This document shows positions 18,222 to 26,845 of a stretch of 64,000 nucleotides of DNA, in pieces (within the stretch, counting starts at the first letter, position 1; each line of letters begins with the position of its first letter). The notes under the pieces are model-generated. The model saw only the letters and a program-made list of their open reading frames with translations. It searched no databases and was not told where the DNA came from. The stretch lies in the NCBI RefSeq assembly GCF_015350995.1, contig NZ_JADKRW010000001.1, positions 447,702-511,701 on the forward strand. The letters run 5' to 3'. This DNA comes from Curtobacterium sp. VKM Ac-1393. GTDB lineage: Bacteria > Actinomycetota > Actinomycetes > Actinomycetales > Microbacteriaceae. The translations under genes and the position numbers were made by a program.

Positions 18222-19256
18222 ATGTCCGAACGACGGGCGGCCCGTCAGGCCGCCGAGACCGCAGCCCGGACCGCGCGCCGCCCGAAGCGCCGACGCCCCT
18301 TCCTCGTCGCCCTTCTCGCGACGATCGGCTCGCTCGTGGGCGTCGCCACCGTGATCGCCGTCGTCGCGAGCATCTTCGTCGGGGGCCTCGCTCGGAGCTT
18401 CGATGCGCACACCGACACCATCACCGATGCCTTCCCTGGCGGCGAACGCCCCTCGCCGACCGACGGTGCGGAGAACATCCTGCTGATCGGCTCGGACCGG
18501 CGACCGAGTGGCGATGCCGACCGGACCGCGGGCGGACGATCCGACACCCTGATGCTCGCGCACATCCCCGCCGACCGGCAGGCCGTGTACCTCATGTCGA
18601 TCATGCGTGACTCGTGGGTCGACGTCCCCGGTCACGGGAACGCCAAGATCAACGCCGCGTACTCGTGGGGCGGGATCCCGCTCACCGTGCAGACCGTCGA
18701 GCAGCTGCTCGACGTCCGCATCGACCACGTCGCCGAGATCGACTTCGCGGGGTTCAAGGGCATGACCGACGCCCTGGGCGGCGTCACGGTCGACTCCAGC
18801 CAGGCGTTCTCCGCGCGCGGCCACGACTTCGTCGCCGGAGCCAACCGGCTCGACGGCGACGCCGCACTGGCCTTCGTCCGCGAGCGGTACGCCTTCGCCG
18901 ACGCCGACCACACCCGCGTGCGGAACCAGCAGGCGTTCATGCGCGGGGTCGTGGGCGGGCTGCTCTCACGCGGCACGATCACGAACCCCGGCCGCATCCA
19001 GGACTTCGTCACCGCGACGAGCGAGTACCTCGCCGTCGACGCCGGGCTCACGTTCCCGAAGCTGGTCGGTCTCGGGTGGTCGCTCCGCGACGTCCGGACC
19101 GACGACCTCCGCACGTTCACGGTGCCGACGGCCGGCTCCGGCACATCGCCGGACGGCCAGTCGTACGTCACCCTCAACGACCTGACGGTCCGGTCGCTGT
19201 CCCAGGCGCTCCGCTCCGACGACGTCGCAGGGTGGCTGGCCACCGCCGACCGCTAG
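18222..19256 (+). CDS. LCP-family glycopolymer transferase
   Basis: 344 residues: an Arg/Ala-rich cytosolic head, one membrane span (about 27-52), then an LCP domain with NILLIGSDRRPS, MSIMRDSWVDVPGHG and KINAAYSWGG, FVRERYAFADADHTRVRNQQ. No LytR_C domain, unlike the LCP gene at 13237. It would attach cell-wall glycopolymers to peptidoglycan. An A/T-richer upstream segment (18150-18175) includes TAGGAT, a plausible -10 element. A stable hairpin 39 bp after the stop probably ends the transcript. Confidence 0.9.
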   Translation: MSERRAARQAAETAARTARRPKRRRPFLVALLATIGSLVGVATVIAVVASIFVGGLARSFDAHTDTITDAFPGGERPSPTDGAENILLIGSDRRPSGDADRTAGGRSDTLMLAHIPADRQAVYLMSIMRDSWVDVPGHGNAKINAAYSWGGIPLTVQTVEQLLDVRIDHVAEIDFAGFKGMTDALGGVTVDSSQAFSARGHDFVAGANRLDGDAALAFVRERYAFADADHTRVRNQQAFMRGVVGGLLSRGTITNPGRIQDFVTATSEYLAVDAGLTFPKLVGLGWSLRDVRTDDLRTFTVPTAGSGTSPDGQSYVTLNDLTVRSLSQALRSDDVAGWLATADR

Positions 19257-19294
19257 CACCGCCCCGCCCCGCACCGTGCGCACCCGCGCCACGC

Positions 19295-19334
19295 ACGACG
19301 ACGCCCCGCGACCGAGGTCGCGGGGCGTCGTCGT
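19295..19334. terminator. Strong hairpin between convergent LCP and Rpf genes
   Basis: Arms of 19 bp at 19295-19313 and 19316-19334 (core GACGCCCCGCGACC) are exact reverse complements with a 2-bp gap. It lies between stops at 19256 (plus) and 19353 (minus), as expected for a bidirectional terminator. No T-run; core sequence differs from the GGAGGCCCG family. Confidence 0.7.
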
Positions 19335-19352
19335 GTTGGGCCTGTGGAACGA

Positions 19353-20187
<835 letters not shown>

Positions 20188-20215
20188 ACCATAGGAAACT
20201 CTTCACCGTTATCAA
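20188..20215 (-). promoter_or_regulatory. Promoter for the rpf leader
   Basis: On the minus strand, TTGATA (20210-20215) and TATGGT (20188-20193) are 16 bp apart, a good match to vegetative actinobacterial promoters. Transcription would start near 20181, about 125 bp before the rpf start codon. The remainder of this gap (20216-20359) holds nothing further that I recognise. Confidence 0.5.
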
Positions 20216-20359
20216 ACCGAGACAAACGGTTCTACCCGTTGGTGCTATGTACCCCGGAGGTGAACCTGTACGCCGCGATGCCCATGGCCATGGCCATCGA
20301 CCCGTACCCGGGTACGTCACCTTGGCAATTCCCTGGCAATGCCGACCGGGAGGCCCGGA

Positions 20360-21511
20360 TCACGCCCGCGACAGCAGGGTCACGGCCTCGAGATGGCCGG
20401 TCTGGGGGAACATGTCGAGCACGCGTGCGCGGCGGAGCCGGAACGACGGCATGCGCGCCAGGTCCTTCGCCAGGGTCACCGGGTTGCAGCTCGAGTAGAC
20501 GACGTGCTGGACGTCGGACTCCTCGAGCCAGGTCGCCAGCGTCTCGCCGATCCCCCGCCGTGGCGGGTTCACCAGAACGAGCTCGGGCACCGCGTCGGGT
20601 CGGGCCCGGAGTGCGTGCTCGGTGGCGTCGTCCGCGGCGAACCGCAGGCCCTCGAGTCCGGCCTCGCGCGCGGACTGCTTCGCCGACCGGATCGCCTCGG
20701 CGCTCGTCTCGATGCCCGTCACCGCTCGACCGGGTCGTGCGGCGTGCAGGGCGAACCCGCCGACGCCGCAGTACAGGTCCCACATCGAGGCCGGGTCGAT
20801 CTCGTCGATCCACGCCGAGGCCTGCGCGTACAGCTCGGTGGCGACGCCGGTGTTCGTCTGGAAGAAGCTCTGCGGCCGCAGGTGCATCGTGATCCCGCCG
20901 AGGCGCATCGGCAGCGTCTCCTGGTCGGTGAGCACGATCTCGCGGTCACCCTCGGTGACGGCCTTGTGCTCGGGCAGCAGGTTCGCCGTGACGACCACGA
21001 CGTTCGGCAGGACCTCGTGCAGCGCACCGAGGTGCTGTCGGAGCCGCGCCACCTGCCCCTCGGAGCGCAGGACGAACCGCACCATCAGTTCACCGTCGGG
21101 CGACTCGGTGACCAGCACGTACTTCAGCTCACCGCGACGGGCGGCGACGTCGTACGGGATCAGCCCGGCGGTGGTGACGAACTCGGCGAGCAGGGGCAGC
21201 GCGTGCTGGATGCCGGGCGTGCAGATGCCGCAGTGCCGCAGGTCGACGCCGCGCTGCCGGTGGTCGAGGATGCCGATCGTCGGGTGCTCGACCGACCCGC
21301 CGACGACCATCTTCGCCTTGTTCCGGTACCCCGACTCCGGGCTGGCGATCGCCGGGGACCACACGACGGCTCCGGGGCCGCCGGCCGCCTCGACGGCGTC
21401 GTGCAGGAGCTCGCGGGTGCGGAGTTCCTTGTCGAGGACCTGGTCGGCGTAGGGCTGCCCCATGAGCGTGCACGACCGGCACACCCCGCGGTCGAAGTAG
21501 TCGCACTGCAT
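20360..21511 (-). CDS. rlmC: 23S rRNA (uracil-C5)-methyltransferase RlmC
   Basis: 383 residues, lacking an N-terminal TRAM domain as in RlmC. Iron-sulfur cysteines appear at C3, C11 and C14 (MQCDYFDRGVCRSC) and in HCGICTPG near 95. The SAM site is DLYCGVGGF near 255, FFQTN is upstream, and the catalytic Cys is in SSCNPVTLAKDL near 345. It adds a methyl group to uridine of 23S rRNA (U747 in E. coli RlmC) using SAM. It lies 7 bp after the SMP-30 gene, so the two are probably co-transcribed although functionally unrelated. Confidence 0.9.
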   Translation of the reverse strand: MQCDYFDRGVCRSCTLMGQPYADQVLDKELRTRELLHDAVEAAGGPGAVVWSPAIASPESGYRNKAKMVVGGSVEHPTIGILDHRQRGVDLRHCGICTPGIQHALPLLAEFVTTAGLIPYDVAARRGELKYVLVTESPDGELMVRFVLRSEGQVARLRQHLGALHEVLPNVVVVTANLLPEHKAVTEGDREIVLTDQETLPMRLGGITMHLRPQSFFQTNTGVATELYAQASAWIDEIDPASMWDLYCGVGGFALHAARPGRAVTGIETSAEAIRSAKQSAREAGLEGLRFAADDATEHALRARPDAVPELVLVNPPRRGIGETLATWLEESDVQHVVYSSCNPVTLAKDLARMPSFRLRRARVLDMFPQTGHLEAVTLLSRA

Positions 21512-21518
21512 GGCCGAG

Positions 21519-22397
21519 TCAGGATACGGCAGCGTCCCACGTCGTCGTGGCGATCCGGTACACGGACGTCGTCGCGGTGATGAACACCGTCGTACCGTCG
21601 TCGCCGCCGAAACAGAAGTTCGAGACGACCTCGGGGACGGGGACCTCGCCGATCCGCTCGCCGGCCGGGTCGAACACGATCAGCCCGCGGTTCGAGGACG
21701 ACCAGACGTCGCCGTGCACGTCGACCCGGATCCCGTCCGGTACTCCCTCGCCCGGCTCGAGCCGCGCGAACACCCGGCCGTTCTTCAGCAGGTCGCCGTC
21801 GTCGCCGCGGCGGTCGTAGGCCCGGATGACCGGCTCGTCACCGGACGAGCTCGCGATGTACAGGACCTGCTCCGACGGGTCGAAGGCCAGGCCGTTCGGC
21901 TCGTCGACGTCGGTCGCGACGGGTCGCAGGTCCTCACCGTCGGGCCCGCAGCGGAACGTCCAGTGGTCGCCGTACTCGCGCACGCCCGGGTGTCCCTCAC
22001 GCGGCTGGGTGATGCCGTAGGCCGGGTCGGTGAACCACACGCTCCCGTCGCGGGCGACCACGACGTCGTTCGGTGAGTTGAACCGCACGCCGGCCCAGGC
22101 GTCGACGATCGGCGTGACCACGCCGTCGCGGTCCCGTTCCACCCGCCGGAGCCCGTGCGAGCACTGGACGACGCTGCCGTCGCGGTCGAGCGTCCGTCCG
22201 TTGGTGAACTCGACGCCGTCGGCGTACGTGGACGTCGCGCCGGAGTCGGCGTGCCACTGCAGGATCCGGTCCCCCGGGATGTCCGACCACCGCAGCGTGC
22301 GGGTCGCGGGGATCCAGACAGGCCCCTCAGCCCAGGTGCTGTCGGTGGCGATGCGCTCGAGCGCGTCGGGGTCCGGTACGAGGTCGTCGAGCAACAT
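21519..22397 (-). CDS. SMP-30/gluconolactonase family protein
   Basis: 292 residues, six-bladed beta-propeller. Metal ligands are E24 (TWAEGPVW), Asn in FNSPNDVVV, Asn in EPNGLAFD, and Asp in VPDGIRVD. Members hydrolyse sugar lactones such as gluconolactone; no transport or sugar dehydrogenase gene is adjacent, so the substrate is open. The start at 22395-22397 is set by a strong GAAGGAG site; the track of open codons extends 9 residues further without support. Same-strand, 7 bp before rlmC. Confidence 0.88.
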   Translation of the reverse strand: MLLDDLVPDPDALERIATDSTWAEGPVWIPATRTLRWSDIPGDRILQWHADSGATSTYADGVEFTNGRTLDRDGSVVQCSHGLRRVERDRDGVVTPIVDAWAGVRFNSPNDVVVARDGSVWFTDPAYGITQPREGHPGVREYGDHWTFRCGPDGEDLRPVATDVDEPNGLAFDPSEQVLYIASSSGDEPVIRAYDRRGDDGDLLKNGRVFARLEPGEGVPDGIRVDVHGDVWSSSNRGLIVFDPAGERIGEVPVPEVVSNFCFGGDDGTTVFITATTSVYRIATTTWDAAVS

Positions 22398-22434
22398 GGG
22401 TTCTCCTTCGAACGGGGTGCCCACCCTACGTTCG

Positions 22435-23055
22435 TCAGGCCGCGGCCGCCGCCTCGCTCCGTCGTCGCACGGCCTTCTCGATCGCGGAGATCACGAGGCC
22501 GAGCAGGATCGACGCCACAACCGCGAGGGTCGTGACGAGGAAGGGCTGCTCACGGCTCCAGCGCCCGGTGGCCGAAGCGATGCCGACGCAGTACGCGGCC
22601 CACACGACGTCGGCGAGCACGCAGCTGACGAGGAACCGCCGGAGGTCGAGACCGCTGTCCGCGCCGACCAGGTTCGTCGTCAACCGGCCCATCGGGATGA
22701 AGCGTCCGAGCACCGCGATGCGCCCGGGAGCAGCACGGTAGCGGCCGTCGATGGCGTCCCGCGCCGCGCGGACCTTCGGACGGGCGAACCACGACCTCGA
22801 GCCGAGGTCGACCGACCGCGCCAGCTGGTACAGCCCGAGGTCGCCGAGGACCATGCCGATGGAGGCCGCGACGACGAGGAAGAGGACCGGCAGGAGACCG
22901 CCGTCACCGCCCACCAGGAGCGTGCCGATCGCGACGACGAGTGCCTGGCTGGGCAGGAAGACCGCGACACTGCCCACGGCGAGCACGAGGCCGACCACGA
23001 AGAACGCCCACGGGGTACCGACGAGCTGGACGACCAGGTCCTGTGCTGCGTCCAC
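22435..23055 (-). CDS. DedA-family membrane protein
   Basis: 206 residues with about five hydrophobic segments in the DedA/SNARE-associated pattern. The family motif is FLGRFIPMGR-like: AVLGRFIPMGRLTTNLVGADSG near 115-136, with GMVLGDLGLYQLAR before it. DedA proteins are membrane transporters needed for envelope lipid and proton homeostasis; some move phospholipid carriers. No operon partner is evident: the SMP-30 gene starts 38 bp downstream on the same strand. Confidence 0.85.
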   Translation of the reverse strand: MDAAQDLVVQLVGTPWAFFVVGLVLAVGSVAVFLPSQALVVAIGTLLVGGDGGLLPVLFLVVAASIGMVLGDLGLYQLARSVDLGSRSWFARPKVRAARDAIDGRYRAAPGRIAVLGRFIPMGRLTTNLVGADSGLDLRRFLVSCVLADVVWAAYCVGIASATGRWSREQPFLVTTLAVVASILLGLVISAIEKAVRRRSEAAAAA

Positions 23056-23122
23056 GACTCACCCTCCACGGGCACCGGAGGGGCGCGCCGGGGTTCATCT
23101 TCGCAGGTCCGGCGCGCTCCGC

Positions 23123-23782
23123 TCACGTGCGGTCGACGATCGCTCGCATCGTGGCGGCCGCCTCGTCCGGGCGACCGTCGAGGACGGCATCGGCCAGTGC
23201 GAGGTGCAGGCCGACGTCGTGGCGGTCCGGGCGGATGCTCCCGCGTTCGCGCAGCACCTGGCCGACGACCTGGTGCAGGCGTCGGTAGAGCGCGTTGCCG
23301 GACAGGTCGAGCACGAGCGCGTGGAACCGCACGTCCGCGATCACGAAGTCGAGGCGGTCGTCGCCGGTCGCGGCGGCGGCGAGCTCGTCCGCGGTGGTGC
23401 GGAGGGCCTCCCGTCGGTCCGCGCACTCGTCGAGCGCTGCCCGCCGGGCTGCTGCGGCAGCGGCGGCGGGCTCGACCGCCGCACGCAGCTCGCGGAGCTC
23501 GAGCGCCACGCGGTCGCCGTCGGGACCCCGCAGCCGCCACCGCACCACGCGCGGGTCCAGGACGTCCCACTCCCGCACGCCGAGGACGGTCACGCCGACC
23601 CGACGACGCGCGGTGAGCAGGCCGAGGGCGACGAGGACGCGGACGGCCTCGCGGACGATGCTGCGACTGGCGCCCGTCCAGGCCACCAGGTCGTCGACGC
23701 TCCGGCGGCTGCCCACCGCGACCTCACCGGAGACGACGGCGGCACCGACCTGGTCGAGGACCCGCTCGAAGGTGCTCGTCAC
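23123..23782 (-). CDS. FadR-type GntR regulator
   Basis: 219 residues. Winged helix (about 8-72) with SVDDLVAWTGASRSIVREAVRVLVALGLL, followed by an FCD ligand domain (about 85-215) in which DVRFHALVL and HLALADAVLDG carry the usual metal-binding Asp/His residues. These regulators sense organic acids or sugar acids. The start codon overlaps the stop of the SDR gene at 23779 by 4 bp, so both are translated from one mRNA. It probably represses its own operon and the divergent SDR at 24547 through the 24506 palindrome. Confidence 0.88.
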   Translation of the reverse strand: MTSTFERVLDQVGAAVVSGEVAVGSRRSVDDLVAWTGASRSIVREAVRVLVALGLLTARRRVGVTVLGVREWDVLDPRVVRWRLRGPDGDRVALELRELRAAVEPAAAAAAARRAALDECADRREALRTTADELAAAATGDDRLDFVIADVRFHALVLDLSGNALYRRLHQVVGQVLRERGSIRPDRHDVGLHLALADAVLDGRPDEAAATMRAIVDRT

Positions 23783-24501
23783 CGCTGCGAGACCGGCGAC
23801 AGCACGAGCTCGTCGATGCGCACGTGCGCCGGCGCCCCGAGCACGAAGGCGACCGTCCGCCCGACGTCATCCGGCTGGAGCATGCGCTGCCGGGCGGCCG
23901 CGTCGGGGACCTCCGGCCGCTGGTCGAGGAAGTCGGTCGCGACGTCACCGGGGCACAGGTGCGTCGCGCGCACGCCGTGGGGCGCCTCCTGCTGGTTGAG
24001 GCTCCGGACGACGGACCCGAGCGCGGTCTTCGACGCCGAGTACGCGACCCCCGCACCGGGCTGGAAGGACCAGCCGGCGTAGGACGAGACCACGACGACC
24101 ACCCCGCCGGACCCGCGCAGTGCCGGCAGCGCGGCGTCCACCAGCGTGACGACGGCGGTGAGGTTCGTGTCCACGATCGCGCGGAAGTCGGTCAGCGACT
24201 GGTCGTCCCACCGGCGTCGCGGGGCGTTGAGCCCGGCCGCCAGCACGAGCCCGTCGAGCCGGCCGTGCCGCTCGAGCACGGTGTCCCGCGCGGCTGCGAC
24301 GGCGTCGGGGTCGTTCGCGTCGAGGGGCAGGACGTCCGCGGTTCCGCCGGTGTCCCGGATGGCACCAGCGACCTGCTCGAGCCGGTCGGCACGGCGTCCG
24401 CTGAGCACCACGGCCCAGCCGTCCCGAGCCGCCGCCTCGGCGCTCGCGGCTCCCACGCCGCTGCCGCCACCCGTGACCCAGAGCACACGCTGATCCGTCA
24501 T
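23779..24501 (-). CDS. SDR oxidoreductase
   Basis: 240 residues, classical SDR. Nucleotide motif TGGGSGVG at 10-17, an Asn/Ala/Gly region LAAGLN near 90, and catalytic YSASK near 157 with Ser of VVSSYAG. Substrate unknown. It overlaps the downstream GntR gene by 4 bp and is divergent from another SDR gene with a 45-bp gap. Two SDRs under one FadR-type regulator suggest a small catabolic set for a hydroxy acid, sugar or polyol (inference). Confidence 0.87.
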   Translation of the reverse strand: MTDQRVLWVTGGGSGVGAASAEAAARDGWAVVLSGRRADRLEQVAGAIRDTGGTADVLPLDANDPDAVAAARDTVLERHGRLDGLVLAAGLNAPRRRWDDQSLTDFRAIVDTNLTAVVTLVDAALPALRGSGGVVVVVSSYAGWSFQPGAGVAYSASKTALGSVVRSLNQQEAPHGVRATHLCPGDVATDFLDQRPEVPDAAARQRMLQPDDVGRTVAFVLGAPAHVRIDELVLSPVSQR

Positions 24502-24505
24502 GCTC

Positions 24506-24522
24506 GAATAGTATGCCTATTC
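24506..24522. promoter_or_regulatory. Candidate GntR operator in divergent SDR promoter region
   Basis: GAATAG and CTATTC arms surround TATGC. This 17-bp inverted repeat is the only A/T-rich part of the 45-bp gap between the divergent starts 24501 and 24547, so it must overlap both promoters. It is well placed for the FadR-type GntR protein encoded next door. Confidence 0.5.
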
Positions 24523-24546
24523 AAGGCACCAACGACAGGAGCAACG

Positions 24547-25296
24547 ATGCACCTCGACCTGACCGACCGCGTGGTGGTCGTGACCGGAGCAGCACGCGGG
24601 ATCGGGCGCACGCTCGCCGACCGCTTCGTCGCCGAGGGCTGCCGCGTCGTCGCCCTCGACCTGGCCTTCGAGCCCGACTTCCCGCTCGACCACGTCGTGT
24701 GCAACGTCGCCGACCCGGTGTCCGTCCAGGCCGCCGTCGACGAGGTCGTCACCCGCCACGGCACGATCGACGTGCTCGTGAACAACGCCGGCATCAACGT
24801 CGAGGGCACCGTCGCCGAGCTGCAGTGGGACGCCTGGCGCCGGTGCATGGACGTCAACCTCGGCGGCACCTTCCTGATGAGCCAGGCCGTCGCGCCGGTG
24901 ATGCAGACCGCGGGGCGGGGGCGGATCATCAACGCCGCCTCGTTCGCCGCCATCGTGCCGAGTGTCGGCAGCGCTGCCTACGCGGCGTCGAAGGCAGCGG
25001 TCGTCTCGTTCACCCGGGTGCTCGCATCGGAGCTCGGACCGTGGGACATCACCGTCAACGCGTACGCGCCGGGCATGGTCCCGACGGCGATGAACGGGTT
25101 CGCGACGATGCCGACCGAAGCCCAGGACCGCCTGCTCGACACCCTGTCGCTCCGCCGGTGGGAGACCGCGGACGACGTCGCCGACCTGCTCGTCTTCGTG
25201 GCGAGCGATGCCTCGGGCTACATCACCGGCTCCCTGCTCGACGTCTCCGGCGGCAAGCTCGCGACGCAGATCCCGTCGCGCGCCCACGGTCGCTGA
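24547..25296 (+). CDS. SDR oxidoreductase (3-oxoacyl-reductase-like)
   Basis: 249 residues. TGAARGIG at 15-22, NNAG near 85, catalytic Ser and YAASK near 155, and the C-terminal SGYITGSLLDVSGG typical of FabG-like SDRs acting on sugars and hydroxy acids. The ATG at 24547 has an ACAGGAGC site; earlier in-frame codons lie inside the divergent gene. It is controlled from the same 45-bp region as the divergent SDR-GntR pair. Substrate unknown. Confidence 0.88.
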   Translation: MHLDLTDRVVVVTGAARGIGRTLADRFVAEGCRVVALDLAFEPDFPLDHVVCNVADPVSVQAAVDEVVTRHGTIDVLVNNAGINVEGTVAELQWDAWRRCMDVNLGGTFLMSQAVAPVMQTAGRGRIINAASFAAIVPSVGSAAYAASKAAVVSFTRVLASELGPWDITVNAYAPGMVPTAMNGFATMPTEAQDRLLDTLSLRRWETADDVADLLVFVASDASGYITGSLLDVSGGKLATQIPSRAHGR

Positions 25297-25302
25297 CGCA
25301 GC

Positions 25303-25719
25303 TCAGCGCAGCATCTGCTCCAACAGCGCGTGCAGCTGCCGCCGATCCCGCTCCGGCAACCGCGCGGTGAGCGGGAGCAGTGCGTCGCGGATCGCACCCT
25401 CGAGCGAGCGCGCCACCTCGAGGCCGGCGTCGGTGATCACGACGTCCACCGCACGGGCGTCGTCGGCGTTCGGCTGTCGTGCGAGCAGCCCCTTCTTCTC
25501 CGCGCGCGCCACCAGCCCGGTCATCGTCGACTTCTCGAGCCCCAGGTACTGCGCCAGGTCGCCGATGCGCAGTCGACGGTCGCGCAGGATCGCGAGGACC
25601 CGCAGTTGCGTCAGGGACAGCCCCGCGTCGGCCGCGAGCCCGGTCAGCGGCCCCATCGTCCGGAAGGCGGCCTCGCCCAGGGCATCAACGAGCTGCTCGT
25701 CCTCGGTCATCTCCCGCAT
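25303..25719 (-). CDS. MarR-family transcriptional regulator
   Basis: 138 residues, winged helix with LRIGDLAQYLGLEKSTMTGLVARAEKKGLL and the wing DDARAVDVVITDAG. No Cys, so a ligand rather than redox switch is likely. It is divergent from a zinc-independent reductase gene with 72 bp between starts, a very common repressor-reductase pairing for electrophile or quinone stress. The perfect palindrome at 25763 is its likely target. It converges with the SDR at 25296 with 6 bp between stops. Confidence 0.9.
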   Translation of the reverse strand: MREMTEDEQLVDALGEAAFRTMGPLTGLAADAGLSLTQLRVLAILRDRRLRIGDLAQYLGLEKSTMTGLVARAEKKGLLARQPNADDARAVDVVITDAGLEVARSLEGAIRDALLPLTARLPERDRRQLHALLEQMLR

Positions 25720-25762
25720 GCGCCCAGCGTAGTTGACTCATTTCGCATCACGAACTACTTTG

Positions 25763-25775
25763 TTCGTATAACGAA
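25763..25775. promoter_or_regulatory. Candidate MarR operator upstream of the reductase
   Basis: TTCGTATAACGAA, a perfect 13-bp inverted repeat with outer TTTG/CAAA arms in slightly offset register. It lies 16 bp before the reductase start codon in the only A/T-rich stretch of the 72-bp divergent gap. Confidence 0.55.
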
Positions 25776-25791
25776 TCAAATGGAGGACACC

Positions 25792-26736
25792 ATGCACGCA
25801 GCAGTCGTCACCGAGTTCGGCCACGTCCCGACCTGGCAGGCATTCGACGAGCCGATCCCGGCCGCCGGAGAGGTCGTGGTCGACCTCATCGCCGCCGGCC
25901 TGCACCCGCGGGTCCGCTCCCAGGCCGACGGATCGCACTACACGAGCGAGGGCGCACTCCCCCTGGTCCCCGGCGTCGACGGCGTCGCCCGGTTCCCCGA
26001 CGGCACGATCCGCTACGTCGCCGTCGCGAGCGACACCCGCGGCACCATGGCCGAGCGCGTCGCGGTCGACCCGCGGGCGAGCGTCGTGCTGCCCGCCGGT
26101 GCCGACCCGGTCGCCGTGGCCGCCGGTGTGAACCCGGTGCTGTCGTCGTGGGTGGCCCTGCGCCGGCGGATCGTCTTCGCCCCGGGCAGCCGCGTCCTCG
26201 TGCTCGGCGCGACCGGTGCCTCGGGCACCGCGGCGGTGCAGGTGGCGAAGCACCTCGGTGCCGCACACGTCGTCGCGAGCGGGCGCAACACCGAGCGGTT
26301 GGCGGCACTCACCGCCCTCGGCGCCGACGTCGTGCTGCCGTTGACCGACCTCGACGCCCTCGGCGCTGCGGCAGCCGACGTCGACGTGGTCATCGACTAC
26401 GTCTGGGGCCAGCCCGCAGCGGACGTGATGCGCGCCGTCGTCACCGCCCGCAGCGAACCGGGCCGCCGACTCGACTGGATCGCGATCGGTTCCACCGCGG
26501 GCCACGAAGCCGCGATCCCCTCCGCGGCACTGCGCGCCTCGGGCCTGACGATCGTCGGCAGCGGGCAGGGATCGGTCGGGCGGGCCGGGTTCGTCGCCGA
26601 GCTCCCGGGCATCGTCAGTGCGATCGCGGACGGCACCGTCCGGGTGGACGCGACGGCCGTGCGGATGGCGGACGTCGAGGCGACGTGGGCCGGACAGCCC
26701 GGCGCCGGCGCAGGCAGAGTGGTGTTCACAGTGTGA
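25792..26736 (+). CDS. Zinc-independent MDR oxidoreductase (quinone-reductase-like)
   Basis: 314 residues, medium-chain dehydrogenase fold without the catalytic Cys-His-Cys or the four-Cys structural zinc lobe, so zinc-independent. The nucleotide-binding motif is LGATGASGTAAVQVAKHLGA, near residue 140. Such enzymes reduce quinones, enones or other reactive carbonyls with NADPH. GGAGG 7 bp before the ATG at 25792 fixes the start; an ATG four codons earlier overlaps this site. The divergent MarR gene is its probable repressor. Confidence 0.85.
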   Translation: MHAAVVTEFGHVPTWQAFDEPIPAAGEVVVDLIAAGLHPRVRSQADGSHYTSEGALPLVPGVDGVARFPDGTIRYVAVASDTRGTMAERVAVDPRASVVLPAGADPVAVAAGVNPVLSSWVALRRRIVFAPGSRVLVLGATGASGTAAVQVAKHLGAAHVVASGRNTERLAALTALGADVVLPLTDLDALGAAAADVDVVIDYVWGQPAADVMRAVVTARSEPGRRLDWIAIGSTAGHEAAIPSAALRASGLTIVGSGQGSVGRAGFVAELPGIVSAIADGTVRVDATAVRMADVEATWAGQPGAGAGRVVFTV

Positions 26737-26845
26737 ACCGAGCGCGAGCAGGCTGTCCGGTCGCACAGGTTCTCCACATGCCGCTCTTCGTAGGCTGTGA
26801 GGGCCCAGTGAGCCGGACTGCAGCCCGACCCCGAGGAGGTGCCCG

